Source: DATFDN01 sp035685165 (GTDB lineage: Bacteria; Pseudomonadota; Alphaproteobacteria; Acetobacterales; Acetobacteraceae). Taken from it: a stretch of 64,000 nucleotides of DNA. Positions 8,284 through 16,506 of the stretch are shown piece after piece. The notes beneath the pieces are model-generated. The model had not been told where the DNA came from. It made no database searches and saw only the letters and a list, made by a program, of their open reading frames with translations. The stretch spans positions 136,132-200,131 of the forward strand of contig DASRBI010000005.1 of NCBI GenBank assembly GCA_035685165.1, given 5' to 3'. How positions within the stretch are numbered: the first letter of the stretch is position 1; each line of letters opens with the position of its first letter. The position numbers were made by a program, and so were the translations under genes.

Positions 8284-10131
8284 TCAGAACGCCTGACCCA
8301 GCCCCACGTAGATCTCGAAATTGCCGCTGTTGGGCAATTTGACCAGCGGGACCGCGCCCTCGAGCCGGATCGGGCCGAAGCTCGTGTAGTACTCCACCCC
8401 CGCACCGGCGCCGACCGCGTATTTGCCGGAAAGCGCGGCGCCGGGCGCCGAGACCTCGGCGGCATCGGTGAACACCGAGAAGCCGAAGCTCTGGCCTATA
8501 CGCTGGCGCAGCTCGATCGTCCCGGCGGTGATCTGCGTGCCGCCGGCCGGCTTGCCGTCCGGGAATTGCGGGCCGACCGACTGGTAGCGGTAGCCGCGCA
8601 CGGTCGCGCTGCCGCCGGCATAGAACCGCTGATCGGGCGGCAGGCTGAATTGGCTCGCGCCGAAAATGTCGCCGACCAGCGCGCGCAGCGCCAGCACCGT
8701 GCGGCCCTTGCCGGACAGGTCGAAATATCCCGAGCCGGAAAGCTCGGTCGAAACAAAGGTTGCGGTGGACCCGAGCAGCGACTGGGTGGGGGTAACCAGC
8801 AGGGTCGCGCGATAGCCGTGCGTCGGATTGAGCGGGTTGTCCGTGCTGTCGTAATGCAGTGACAGCGGCACGCCGAGCAGCACATAGTTGCGTGTCACAC
8901 CTTCCTGGGTGATCCGCTCCTCCTCGCCCGAAATGCCGACGCTCGCTTGCCACTCGTCGGACACCTGCCGTGTCACCTTGACCGATTGCAGCAGCGCCTT
9001 CTGCGCGTAGGGAATGAGCGTCTGGTCCACGGCGCCGATATTCGCCTCGAGCTGCTGATCGTCGCGCAGAAACGCCGGCTTGATGAACTGGAGGTTGATC
9101 CGGTAGCCGGGATGGATGTCGGAATTGCCGCCGGTCTGGATCGCGCCGGTCAGGTTGAGCTGCTCGGCATTGCCGAACAGGTTGCGGTCGTGCCAGCCGG
9201 CCGTCAGTCCCACTCCGAGATCGGTCGAATAGGAAATCCCGACATCAACCGCGTGCCAGGGGCGCTCGGTGGTTTGGATCATGATCGGAAGCTCCCCGTT
9301 CGCATCCAGGCTGGTCGCCGGCACCGCGAGCACCGAGGCGAAAATCGGCGTGCGGGCGAGAGCCGCACGCGCCTTGGAAATTTCGGCGGCATCGAACCGC
9401 TCGCCCCGATGGAGCGGCAGCGCGCGGCGGGCGTAGTCCTCGCTCACGCCGTCGAGCCCCTGGAAGGTGATCGGGCCGATGTTCACTTGCGGCCCGCTGT
9501 CCACCTTGAAGGCGACCTCCATCGCGTTGTCGGGCAGGACGAGCGTGGCCGGTTCCAGATCGACCTTGGCGAGTGCATAGCCGGTGTTGCGCAGCCGCGT
9601 CAGCAGGGCGGACTGGGCGGCCACGACCTGCCCCGCGATCGCCGGCTGGCCGGCGTGGATCGTCAGCGCCGACGCGAGGTCGGCCGGATACTGGCCGAGC
9701 AGCTCCACGCGGGTGATGCGGAACTGCGGGCCGGTGTCGATATGGACGTCGATCTTCGCCGGCGGGCTCGCCGGTGCCGCCGCCAGCGCATCGCCGAGCC
9801 CCGGCGTGTCGATCGGCTGGCCATTTACGGTGATGGCCACCGTGCCCTTATAGTAGCCGAAGCTATCGAGCGCGGCCTTGAAGCGCCCGGCGTCCTGCCG
9901 TGCGCGCGACAGCAGCGCGTAGGGCCCGGCAGGCGCCTTGGTCCGCAGCGAAACGAGCTCGGAGGAGCCGGTCAGCGCGGCGTTCAAGGCGGCGTCGTGC
10001 GTATGCTCGATCGTGACCGTATAGGGTTCGGGATCGGCGGCGCGCGGCTCCGTTGCGGGAATGGCGGCCAGGATCAGCATCGCCGCCACAGCGAGGGCGC
10101 GGGCGGGGGAACGGACTGCTTGCCGCGACAT
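8284..10131 (-). CDS. tamA: Outer-membrane Omp85-family protein TamA
   Basis: 615 residues. A signal peptide (SPARALAVAAMLILAAIPA) is followed by about three POTRA domains (roughly 35-260) and a 16-strand Omp85 barrel. The barrel includes the FYAGGSATVRGY lid-lock-type motif and ends in a terminal phenylalanine (GLGQAF), the usual C-terminal signal recognised by the BAM machinery. Its position directly upstream of tamB supports TamA rather than BamA. The start at 10131 is chosen because it gives a signal peptide; no strong ribosome-binding site is visible. The gene runs away from the acyltransferase gene at 10188, leaving only 56 bases for both promoters. Confidence 0.9.
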   Translation of the reverse strand: MSRQAVRSPARALAVAAMLILAAIPATEPRAADPEPYTVTIEHTHDAALNAALTGSSELVSLRTKAPAGPYALLSRARQDAGRFKAALDSFGYYKGTVAITVNGQPIDTPGLGDALAAAPASPPAKIDVHIDTGPQFRITRVELLGQYPADLASALTIHAGQPAIAGQVVAAQSALLTRLRNTGYALAKVDLEPATLVLPDNAMEVAFKVDSGPQVNIGPITFQGLDGVSEDYARRALPLHRGERFDAAEISKARAALARTPIFASVLAVPATSLDANGELPIMIQTTERPWHAVDVGISYSTDLGVGLTAGWHDRNLFGNAEQLNLTGAIQTGGNSDIHPGYRINLQFIKPAFLRDDQQLEANIGAVDQTLIPYAQKALLQSVKVTRQVSDEWQASVGISGEEERITQEGVTRNYVLLGVPLSLHYDSTDNPLNPTHGYRATLLVTPTQSLLGSTATFVSTELSGSGYFDLSGKGRTVLALRALVGDIFGASQFSLPPDQRFYAGGSATVRGYRYQSVGPQFPDGKPAGGTQITAGTIELRQRIGQSFGFSVFTDAAEVSAPGAALSGKYAVGAGAGVEYYTSFGPIRLEGAVPLVKLPNSGNFEIYVGLGQAF

Positions 10132-10187
10132 GCGGCGGGGAATGTAGCTCGGGGCAGGGAGCAGGGAACTCCGCGAAAGGGTCACGG

Positions 10188-11174
10188 ATGCGCCATCGTT
10201 CTGACACCGCCCCGGGTCCCGCTTCCCCCATGCGTGCCGCTCCGCTGCGCTTGCGCCGCAAGAAGAGGCCGCCGCTTGTCGCGGCGATGGAACCCGCCGA
10301 CGAGACCTGGCTCGCGCCGTTCCGCCGGGGATCGCGCCTCGGCGCGATCCGCGCGGCACGCCGTCTCGTCGCCCTGCTTGCCTGGACGCTGCTTGCCGGG
10401 GTGATCCAATCGGTCTGCCTGCTGCTGCCGGGCCGGGCGAAGGTGCGCTTCGCCCGCTTCTACTGGGCCGTATTTTCCCGTCTGCTCGGGGTGCGCGTGC
10501 GGGTGATCGGCGCACTCGCCGCCGGACCGCGCCCGGTGCTGTTCGTTTCCAATCACAGTTCCTGGGTGGACATCGCCGTGCTCGGCGGCGTGCTGCCCGG
10601 CTGCTTCGTCTCCAAGGGCGAGGTCGCTGACTGGCCGGTGGTGAGCTGGATCGCGCGGCTGGGGCGCACCGTGTTCATCTCCCGCACGCGCGGCGCGACC
10701 GGGCGCGAGCTCGCCGAGATGCAGGCCCGCTTCGCGCGCGGCGACAGCATCATCTTGTTCCCCGAAGGCACGACCTCGGACGGTTCGCGGGTGCGGCCGT
10801 TCCGCTCGGCCTTCTTCGCCGCCGCCGGCGGCGAGACCCCGCCGCTCGTGCAGCCGGTCTCGATCGTCTACGACCGGCTGGCCGGGCTGCCGACGGGGCG
10901 GCTCACGCGGTCGCTGTTCGCCTGGGTGGGCGATCAGGACATCGCCTCGCACTACTGGAAGCTCGCCCAGCGCACCGGGCTCGGGGCCAGCGTGCTGCTG
11001 CACCGCCCGCTCGATCCGCGCGATTTCCCCGACCGCAAGGCCCTCTCCGCCGCCGTATGGCAGGTGGTGGCGGACGGCGCCGCGACCTTGCGCCAGAACC
11101 GCCCGGCCGCGCCGATCGGCGCCTCCGCGCCGTCCCCCGCGGCGGCGCCGGTTCCGGTTCCCGCGACCGGCTGA
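10188..11174 (+). CDS. 1-acyl-sn-glycerol-3-phosphate acyltransferase-like (PlsC family)
   Basis: 328 residues. PlsC-family enzymes transfer an acyl chain to lysophosphatidate or, in OlsA, to lyso-ornithine lipid at the inner membrane. The catalytic HX4D motif is H123-S-S-W-V-D128 and the substrate motif FPEGTTSDG lies at 191-199. A membrane segment at about 58-80 precedes the domain. The C-terminal ~25 residues are Ala/Pro-rich and probably disordered. ATG 10188 is preferred; an in-frame ATG at 10230 would remove only basic, poorly conserved residues. The sequence alone does not separate PlsC from OlsA. Confidence 0.82.
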   Translation: MRHRSDTAPGPASPMRAAPLRLRRKKRPPLVAAMEPADETWLAPFRRGSRLGAIRAARRLVALLAWTLLAGVIQSVCLLLPGRAKVRFARFYWAVFSRLLGVRVRVIGALAAGPRPVLFVSNHSSWVDIAVLGGVLPGCFVSKGEVADWPVVSWIARLGRTVFISRTRGATGRELAEMQARFARGDSIILFPEGTTSDGSRVRPFRSAFFAAAGGETPPLVQPVSIVYDRLAGLPTGRLTRSLFAWVGDQDIASHYWKLAQRTGLGASVLLHRPLDPRDFPDRKALSAAVWQVVADGAATLRQNRPAAPIGASAPSPAAAPVPVPATG

Positions 11175-11357
11175 GCGGCGGACGACGCGGCGTCATGCCG
11201 ATGACATTTGACATGACGGCGGTTTTTCCTGCCAAAGTGCCGGGCGTGAACGCAGGACGTTTGACCGCCGCCGGGTTGACCTGCTCGTCCGCGCTGCCGA
11301 TTCCTCCCACCCCAAGTGGCCGGACCTCGCGGCCGGGATGAGCAGAGAGCGAACCGA

Positions 11358-12761
11358 ATGACCCTCGCCGCGGCCGAGGCGCCGGCCCGTGCGCATAAGC
11401 AAACCGCCCGCAAGCGGCTGCACGTCGTCACCTGGGGGTGCCAGATGAACGTGTACGACAGCGCGCGCATGGCCGATGTGCTGGCGCCGCTCGGCTACGC
11501 GCCGGCGCCGGCGGCCGAGCAGGCCGACATCGTGATCCTGAACACCTGCCATATCCGCGACAAGGCGGCCGAGAAGGTGTTTTCCGAATTGGGCCGGCTG
11601 CGGCGGCTGAAGGAGGCGCGGGCAGCCGCCGGCGGGCGCATGATCCTGGCGGTGGCCGGGTGCGTCGCGCAGGCCGAAGGGGCGGAGATCCTGGCCCGCG
11701 CGCCCTTCGTCGATATCGTGCTCGGGCCGCAAACCTATCACCGCCTGCCCGAACTGGTCGCCCGCGCCAGCCGGGCGGCGGGGGCGGTGATCGACACCGA
11801 GTTCCCCGCCGAGGCGAAATTCGACCATTTGCCCGACGAAGCAGCGCCACAGGGCGTGGTTTCGTTCCTCGCCATCCAAGAGGGCTGCGACAAGTTCTGC
11901 TCGTTCTGCGTCGTGCCCTACACGCGCGGCGCCGAGCAGAGCCGCCCGGCCGTTGCGATCATCGCCGAGGCGCGCCGGATGGCCGCCCAGGGCGCGCGCG
12001 AGATCGTGCTGCTCGGGCAGAACGTGAACGCCTGGCACGGCGAGGGCACCGATCGGGGCACCTGGAACCTCGCCCGCCTGCTGCGCGTCCTGGCCGATTC
12101 GGTGCCGGATGTTCTCCGGTGGCGCTACACGACCTCGCATCCGCGCGACATGGATGCCGAACTGATCGCGGCGCATCGCGACATTCCGGCCTTGATGCCA
12201 TTCCTCCACCTGCCGGTGCAGTCGGGCTCCGACCGGCTGCTCGCTGCGATGAACCGGCGTCACACGGTCGCCGAGTATCTGCGAACCGTCGAGGCGCTGC
12301 GGACGGCGCGGCCCGACATCGCGCTCTCGTCGGACTTCATCGTCGGCCATCCGGGCGAGACCCCGGCCGATTTCGCCGCCACCCTGGCACTCGTGGAACG
12401 GGTCGGCTTCGCCCAGGCCTTCAGCTTCAAATACTCCCCCCGCCCCGGCACCCCGGCGGCCGGCGCGCCGGGTCAGGTGCCGGAAGCCGAGAAGGACCGG
12501 CGGCTCCAGGAGCTCCAGGCGCTGCTGCGCGCCCAGCAGGCCCGCTTCAATCAGGATTGCGTCGGCCGGATACTGCCAGTGCTGTTCACCGGGCCGGGCC
12601 GCCATCCCGGGCAGGTCGCCGGGCGCTCGCCCTATCTCCAACCGGTTCACCTGAACGGACCCGCAACCCTGGTGGCCGGCGTGACCCCCGTGCGAATCGA
12701 GGCCGCACTCCCCAATTCCTTGGCAGCAACCCTCCAGACGAAGGAGCAGACAGAGGCTTGA
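11358..12761 (+). CDS. miaB: tRNA-2-methylthio-N6-dimethylallyladenosine synthase
   Basis: 467 residues. MiaB adds the methylthio group to i6A37 of tRNAs reading U-initial codons, using two [4Fe-4S] clusters and SAM. The N-terminal cluster ligands are Cys28 (WGCQMN), Cys64 (NTCHIRDKA) and Cys102 (AGCVAQ). The radical-SAM CX3CX2C is Cys177, Cys181, Cys184, followed by VVPYTRG, and a C-terminal TRAM domain completes the family architecture. ATG 11358 is preceded by a purine-rich AGAGAGCG; the in-frame upstream sequence from 11316 is not family-like. It opens the miaB-phoH-ybeY-corC operon and overlaps phoH. Confidence 0.95.
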   Translation: MTLAAAEAPARAHKQTARKRLHVVTWGCQMNVYDSARMADVLAPLGYAPAPAAEQADIVILNTCHIRDKAAEKVFSELGRLRRLKEARAAAGGRMILAVAGCVAQAEGAEILARAPFVDIVLGPQTYHRLPELVARASRAAGAVIDTEFPAEAKFDHLPDEAAPQGVVSFLAIQEGCDKFCSFCVVPYTRGAEQSRPAVAIIAEARRMAAQGAREIVLLGQNVNAWHGEGTDRGTWNLARLLRVLADSVPDVLRWRYTTSHPRDMDAELIAAHRDIPALMPFLHLPVQSGSDRLLAAMNRRHTVAEYLRTVEALRTARPDIALSSDFIVGHPGETPADFAATLALVERVGFAQAFSFKYSPRPGTPAAGAPGQVPEAEKDRRLQELQALLRAQQARFNQDCVGRILPVLFTGPGRHPGQVAGRSPYLQPVHLNGPATLVAGVTPVRIEAALPNSLAATLQTKEQTEA

Positions 12762-13822
12762 GCCAAACCGCCGCCGCGCTTCTTGCGACCCCGCCGGCCC
12801 CACGCCCCGACAGCAAGGCCGTCACAATCCAGTTCAGCGACAACACGAAGCTGCCCCTGTTGCTCGGGGATCACGACCGGCACCTGGTCCGCATGGAGCA
12901 GGCCCTCGGCGTGCGCCTCTCGTGCCGGGGCAACCGCATCGCCATCGCCGGGGAGCCCGCGCGGGTGGAGGCGGCGCAGGCGGCGCTGGAAGGATTGTGG
13001 CGCCGGCTTGAGCGTGGCGAGAGCGTGGGCCGCGCTGATGTGGAGGCGGCGATCCGCTTCGCCGATCCCGATCCGCGCCTGCCGCTGTCCGATCTGCCGG
13101 CGATCCGCACCCGCCGCGGCGCCGTGGCGCCGCGCAGCGGCGGGCAGGCCGCCTATATCGACGCGCTCGCCAGCCACGAGATGGTGTTCGGCATCGGTCC
13201 CGCCGGCACCGGGAAGACTTACCTCGCCGTCGCCCAGGCGGTGGCGATGCTGCAATCGGGCAAGGTCGATCGCATCGTGCTGTCCCGCCCGGCGGTGGAG
13301 GCCGGCGAGCGGCTGGGTTTTCTGCCAGGCGACATGAAGGAGAAGGTCGATCCCTACCTCCGCCCCCTCTACGACGCGCTGCACGACATGATGCCGGCCG
13401 ATCAGGTGTTGCGCCGGATCAACAACGGCGAGATCGAGGTCGCCCCGCTCGCCTTCATGCGTGGGCGGACGCTGGCGCACGCCTACGCGATCTTAGACGA
13501 GGCGCAGAACACCACCGCCATGCAGATGAAGATGTTCCTCACCCGGATGGGCGAGGGCACGCGCATGGTCATCACCGGCGACCTGAGCCAGACCGACCTG
13601 CCGGCGGGCGCCGTCTCCGGCCTGCGCGACGCGCTGGAGACGCTGGAGGGCGTGGCCGGGATCCGCGTGGTGCGCTTCGACCGGCGCGACGTGGTGCGCC
13701 ATCCGCTGGTCGGGCGGATCGTGGACGCCTATGATCAGCGCGAGCGTGCGGCAGGCGAGAAACGCCGCGAGACCCGCCGCGCGGCACAGACTCTCGGGGC
13801 TGCTTGGGTGGCCGGCAAATAG
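12758..13822 (+). CDS. ybeZ: PhoH-family ATPase (YbeZ)
   Basis: 354 residues. PhoH/YbeZ is a cytoplasmic P-loop NTPase linked to RNA metabolism and works with the rRNA endonuclease YbeY encoded next to it. Walker A is GPAGTGKT at 147-154; Walker B is AYAILDEAQN with the adjoining NTT; the N-terminal ~120 residues are KH-like. The only plausible start is the TTG at 12758, which overlaps the miaB stop as TTGA, with AAGGAG about 11 bases upstream. This implies translational coupling and probably weaker initiation than an ATG. The ybeY start lies two bases after the stop. Confidence 0.92.
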   Translation: MSQTAAALLATPPAPRPDSKAVTIQFSDNTKLPLLLGDHDRHLVRMEQALGVRLSCRGNRIAIAGEPARVEAAQAALEGLWRRLERGESVGRADVEAAIRFADPDPRLPLSDLPAIRTRRGAVAPRSGGQAAYIDALASHEMVFGIGPAGTGKTYLAVAQAVAMLQSGKVDRIVLSRPAVEAGERLGFLPGDMKEKVDPYLRPLYDALHDMMPADQVLRRINNGEIEVAPLAFMRGRTLAHAYAILDEAQNTTAMQMKMFLTRMGEGTRMVITGDLSQTDLPAGAVSGLRDALETLEGVAGIRVVRFDRRDVVRHPLVGRIVDAYDQRERAAGEKRRETRRAAQTLGAAWVAGK

Positions 13823-13824
13823 CG

Positions 13825-14301
13825 ATGGACCCGGCGAGTACCGGCCCCGCTTCGGCGGGGCATTGCGATGACATCGAGGTGATCGTCGAGGCGGCGGCCT
13901 GGCGGCGGCTCGTGCCGGGCGCCGAGGCCTTGGCGGCGCGCGCGCTGCGCGCCGCCCCGAGGCTCGGGCATGGCGTCACCGTGCTGCTGAGCGACGACCG
14001 CACGGTGCGGCGCCTGAATGCGCGCGACCGCGGGCGCGACAAGCCGACCAACGTCCTGACCTACGATCCGCCCGCGCCGGGGATGCCCGGTCAGATCGTG
14101 CTCGCCTTGCAAACGGTGCGGCGCGAGGCCGCGGCCGCGGGACGGCGGGCCCGCGATCATCTGGCGCACCTCGTCGTGCACGGCGCGCTGCACCTCGCCG
14201 GCCATGACCACGATCATGCGGGCGAGGCGCGGCGCATGGAGATGGAAGAAGCGCGCATCCTGCGCCGGATCGGACTTCGCAATCCGTGGCGGATGGCATG
14301 A
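13825..14301 (+). CDS. ybeY: Endoribonuclease YbeY (rRNA maturation)
   Basis: 158 residues. A zinc-dependent single-strand endoribonuclease needed for 16S rRNA 3'-end maturation and ribosome quality control. The metal-binding signature is HLVVHGALHLAGHDH at about 115-129, with His119, His123 and His129 as the expected zinc ligands. The DKPTNVLTY segment at 72-80 is the conserved substrate-side motif. The N-terminal ~16 residues are a low-conservation extension. The start lies two bases after phoH, and the stop overlaps the next gene as ATGA, so this is the usual ybeZ-ybeY-ybeX cassette. Confidence 0.94.
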   Translation: MDPASTGPASAGHCDDIEVIVEAAAWRRLVPGAEALAARALRAAPRLGHGVTVLLSDDRTVRRLNARDRGRDKPTNVLTYDPPAPGMPGQIVLALQTVRREAAAAGRRARDHLAHLVVHGALHLAGHDHDHAGEARRMEMEEARILRRIGLRNPWRMA

Positions 14302-15200
14302 GCGGCGCGCTCGCCCGCCTGGGGCTGCTCAGCCGTGTGCGCGCCCTGCTGCGCCGGCGGCAGATAGAGCACAGCGTCCGCGAGTCGATCGCCGAGCTGG
14401 TGCAGGAGGCGGGCGAGCCCGGCGAACCCGGTGTCGCGCCGGAGCTCGATCGCCAGGAGCGGGCGCTGATCGGCAACGTACTGCGCCTGCGCGGCACCAC
14501 CGCCGCCGACGTGATGGTGCACCGCGCCGACATCGTCGCGATGCGGCTCGACACCAATTTCCAGCAGGCGGTGGAGCAGATCCGCGCCGAGGGCCATTCG
14601 CGCCTGCCCGTCTATCGCGAGGACCTTGATGACGTCGTGGGCATGGTGCACATCAAGGACGTCTATGCCTTTGTCGGCCGGCCCGAGGAATTCGCCTTGC
14701 AGAAGATCCTCCGCCGCCCGCTGATGGTGGCGCCGCAGGTGCCGGTGTTGGAGCTCCTGCTGCAGATGCGCCAGGCGCGGATGCACCTCGCGTTGGTGGT
14801 CGACGAATATGGCGGCATCGACGGGCTGGTGACGATCGAGGATTTGGTCGAAACCATCGTCGGCCCGATCGCCGACGAGCACGACGAGATCGAAGGCCCG
14901 ATGATCCATGAGCGCGCCGACGGCACGCTGGATATCAACGCCCGCCTGCCGGTGGAGGAGTTCGAGAAGCGGCTCGGCCCGGTGCTGACCGAGGACGAGC
15001 GCGACGCTGACATCAACACGGTCGGCGGGTTGGTGTTCACCCTGGCCGGCCGTGTACCGACGCGCGGCGAGGTAATCAGCCATCCGAGCGGGATCGAGTT
15101 TCAGATATTGGATAACGACCCGCGCCGCATCCGCCGCCTGCGCGTGCGCCGCCCTAGGCAGGCAGTGACGAAAGACCCGAAGGAGCGGGCGGCGGCGTAG
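14298..15200 (+). CDS. corC: CBS-domain protein CorC/YbeX (HlyC/CorC family)
   Basis: 300 residues. A soluble protein with two CBS domains (roughly 65-190, including VMVHRADIVAM and VVDEYGGIDGLVTIEDLVE) and a C-terminal CorC/HlyC transporter-associated domain (about 205-290). YbeX/CorC has been linked to cobalt/magnesium efflux and, with YbeY and YbeZ, to ribosome maintenance. No membrane helices are present, so this is the soluble CorC type, not the CNNM type. The ATGA overlap with ybeY shows coupling. In many proteobacteria lnt follows; here an unrelated gene on the opposite strand does. Confidence 0.92.
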   Translation: MSGALARLGLLSRVRALLRRRQIEHSVRESIAELVQEAGEPGEPGVAPELDRQERALIGNVLRLRGTTAADVMVHRADIVAMRLDTNFQQAVEQIRAEGHSRLPVYREDLDDVVGMVHIKDVYAFVGRPEEFALQKILRRPLMVAPQVPVLELLLQMRQARMHLALVVDEYGGIDGLVTIEDLVETIVGPIADEHDEIEGPMIHERADGTLDINARLPVEEFEKRLGPVLTEDERDADINTVGGLVFTLAGRVPTRGEVISHPSGIEFQILDNDPRRIRRLRVRRPRQAVTKDPKERAAA

Positions 15201-15227
15201 GGGCGGCAGGGGCCGGTGAGCGGGCCG

Positions 15228-16043
15228 TCAGCCCACCAGCAACGCCAAACTCTTTGTCAGCACCCCCTCCGGCTTCTGCAGCTCAAGCACGATCGTGAAG
15301 TGATCCGCGCCCGCCACCGGGATCAGCGGCCCCGGCGCGTGCGCTGCGGCGCGCAGCGCGTGCAGGTCGCGGCTGTCGGCAACAAGCGGCGGCAGCTCGG
15401 CCGTGCCATAGGTGATCGCCAGCGGCTTCGGCACCACCGGCAGCCGCAGCGGCGAGAGGCGCGCAATCTCCTCGTCGGTGATGTTGAGCCTCTCGTTCAG
15501 GTAAGTGTCGCGGATCGGACCGAGCTCGAACAGACCAGAGATGGCCAGGCCCGCACGCACCAGCGGATGGCCGAGCGCCATCGCCGTAAGATGTCCGCCG
15601 GCCGACCAGCCGGACAGAACGACCGGGCCGCGGATGCCGTGCGCTGGGCCGTTCTCGGCCAGCCAATCCAGCGCCGCAAGAATCTCGGCGACGATCTCGG
15701 TCATCGTCGCATCGGGGCCGAGCGTGTAGCCCGGCAGCGCACAAGACCAGCCGCGCGCATACGGGCCTTCGATCAAACAGGCGAACTGCTCGCGCGAGTT
15801 GCGCTGCCAGTAGCCGCCATGGATGAACACGAGGCAGGGCGCGTTCGGATCGGCGGCCGGGAACAAATCCCAGCGGTTGCGCGCGCGCGGGCCGTAGGCA
15901 AGCCCGAGCTTTTCCGGGTGCGCGGCGCGGAACGCGGCCGAGGCTTGTTCGCGCGCGGCGTTCAGCTCGGCGCTGTTCTTGACGGCGGCCGAGTTGTTGT
16001 ACGCGGCGTCCCGCTCGGCGCGGCTCATCCTGCCCCAGTTCAC
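15228..16043 (-). CDS. Alpha/beta hydrolase, kynurenine-formamidase-like
   Basis: 271 residues. An alpha/beta hydrolase with oxyanion-hole motif HGGYW at 75-79, nucleophile Ser147 in GWSAGG and a likely catalytic His248 near the C-terminus. HGGYW plus GWSAGGH resembles the AFMID-type arylformamidase (N-formylkynurenine to kynurenine) and carboxylesterase-like group; specificity is unproven. The GTG start overlaps the upstream gene's TGA (GTGA), so the two form a translationally coupled pair. Lying in a cluster with a 2-aminobenzoate-CoA-ligase-like enzyme makes an aryl-formamide or ester substrate reasonable, but this is inference. Confidence 0.75.
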   Translation of the reverse strand: MNWGRMSRAERDAAYNNSAAVKNSAELNAAREQASAAFRAAHPEKLGLAYGPRARNRWDLFPAADPNAPCLVFIHGGYWQRNSREQFACLIEGPYARGWSCALPGYTLGPDATMTEIVAEILAALDWLAENGPAHGIRGPVVLSGWSAGGHLTAMALGHPLVRAGLAISGLFELGPIRDTYLNERLNITDEEIARLSPLRLPVVPKPLAITYGTAELPPLVADSRDLHALRAAAHAPGPLIPVAGADHFTIVLELQKPEGVLTKSLALLVG

Positions 16044-16450
16044 GCCGCCTGCTCCCCGGTCCCCGCCAGGGCGCGCACCTCGTCCGGCGACTTGCCGCGT
16101 GCCTCCGTGGCGGTGACGCGGCGCGAAGCGGGTTCCACCGTCAGCGCGATCACGTTCTCCCAGTCGAACGCATCGGAGCGGATGGTCGCACCGGTGCGGA
16201 GATTCTCGTGCACGCGCGCGAACACCGCGGCGAGGTCGTCGGTTTCGATCTCCCAGATCATCGCGTAACGCTGCGGCAGTGAGACCGGGACGTATTGCAC
16301 GTCGGCGAGGCGGAAGAACTGGGCGGCGACGAAGCCCTCGATCCGCAGCAGATCATGGATGTGCTGGCCGCGGTACCAGTCGAGATAACGCTGTTCGTTG
16401 CCCGCCGTCGGACGGCTGAGCACCATGAAGCGATAGCGGGTCCGGGCCAT
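16040..16450 (-). CDS. Small dimeric alpha/beta-barrel protein (EthD-like)
   Basis: 136 residues. The pattern RYRFMVLSRPTAGNEQRYLDWYRGQHIHDLLRIEGFV, seen in pieces across residues 5-42, resembles EthD/NIPSNAP-like ferredoxin-fold proteins, which often accompany oxidative or aromatic catabolic enzymes as small dimeric barrels. The H-I-H-D-L motif at about 30-34 is typical. AAGGAG lies upstream of the ATG at 16450. The stop overlaps the hydrolase start by four bases. No enzymatic role can be assigned. Confidence 0.65.
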   Translation of the reverse strand: MARTRYRFMVLSRPTAGNEQRYLDWYRGQHIHDLLRIEGFVAAQFFRLADVQYVPVSLPQRYAMIWEIETDDLAAVFARVHENLRTGATIRSDAFDWENVIALTVEPASRRVTATEARGKSPDEVRALAGTGEQAA

Positions 16451-16506
16451 CGGCGCTGCTCCTTGCTGGCAGGGACCAGTCTGCGGCTTGAGCCGCGATG
16501 CCGCAA

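Noticed and set aside
8279..8953. Upstream extension of the tamB frame inside tamA
   Set aside because: The extension is out-of-frame tamA sequence; only the ATG at 8278 gives a signal peptide and follows the tamA stop.
11208..11236. TTGACA at 11208-11213 as a miaB promoter
   Set aside because: The -35 match is perfect but no convincing -10 hexamer follows at 16-18 bases, so it is not listed as a feature.
11438..12757. Upstream extension of the phoH frame through miaB
   Set aside because: It reads low-complexity Arg/Ala/Gly sequence opposite to strong miaB motifs; the TTG at 12758 fits the usual phoH N-terminus.
13840..13865. GGCCCCGCTTCGGCGGGG-type hairpin near 13845-13860
   Set aside because: It lies inside the ybeY coding region and is a by-product of GC-rich codons, with no T-run.
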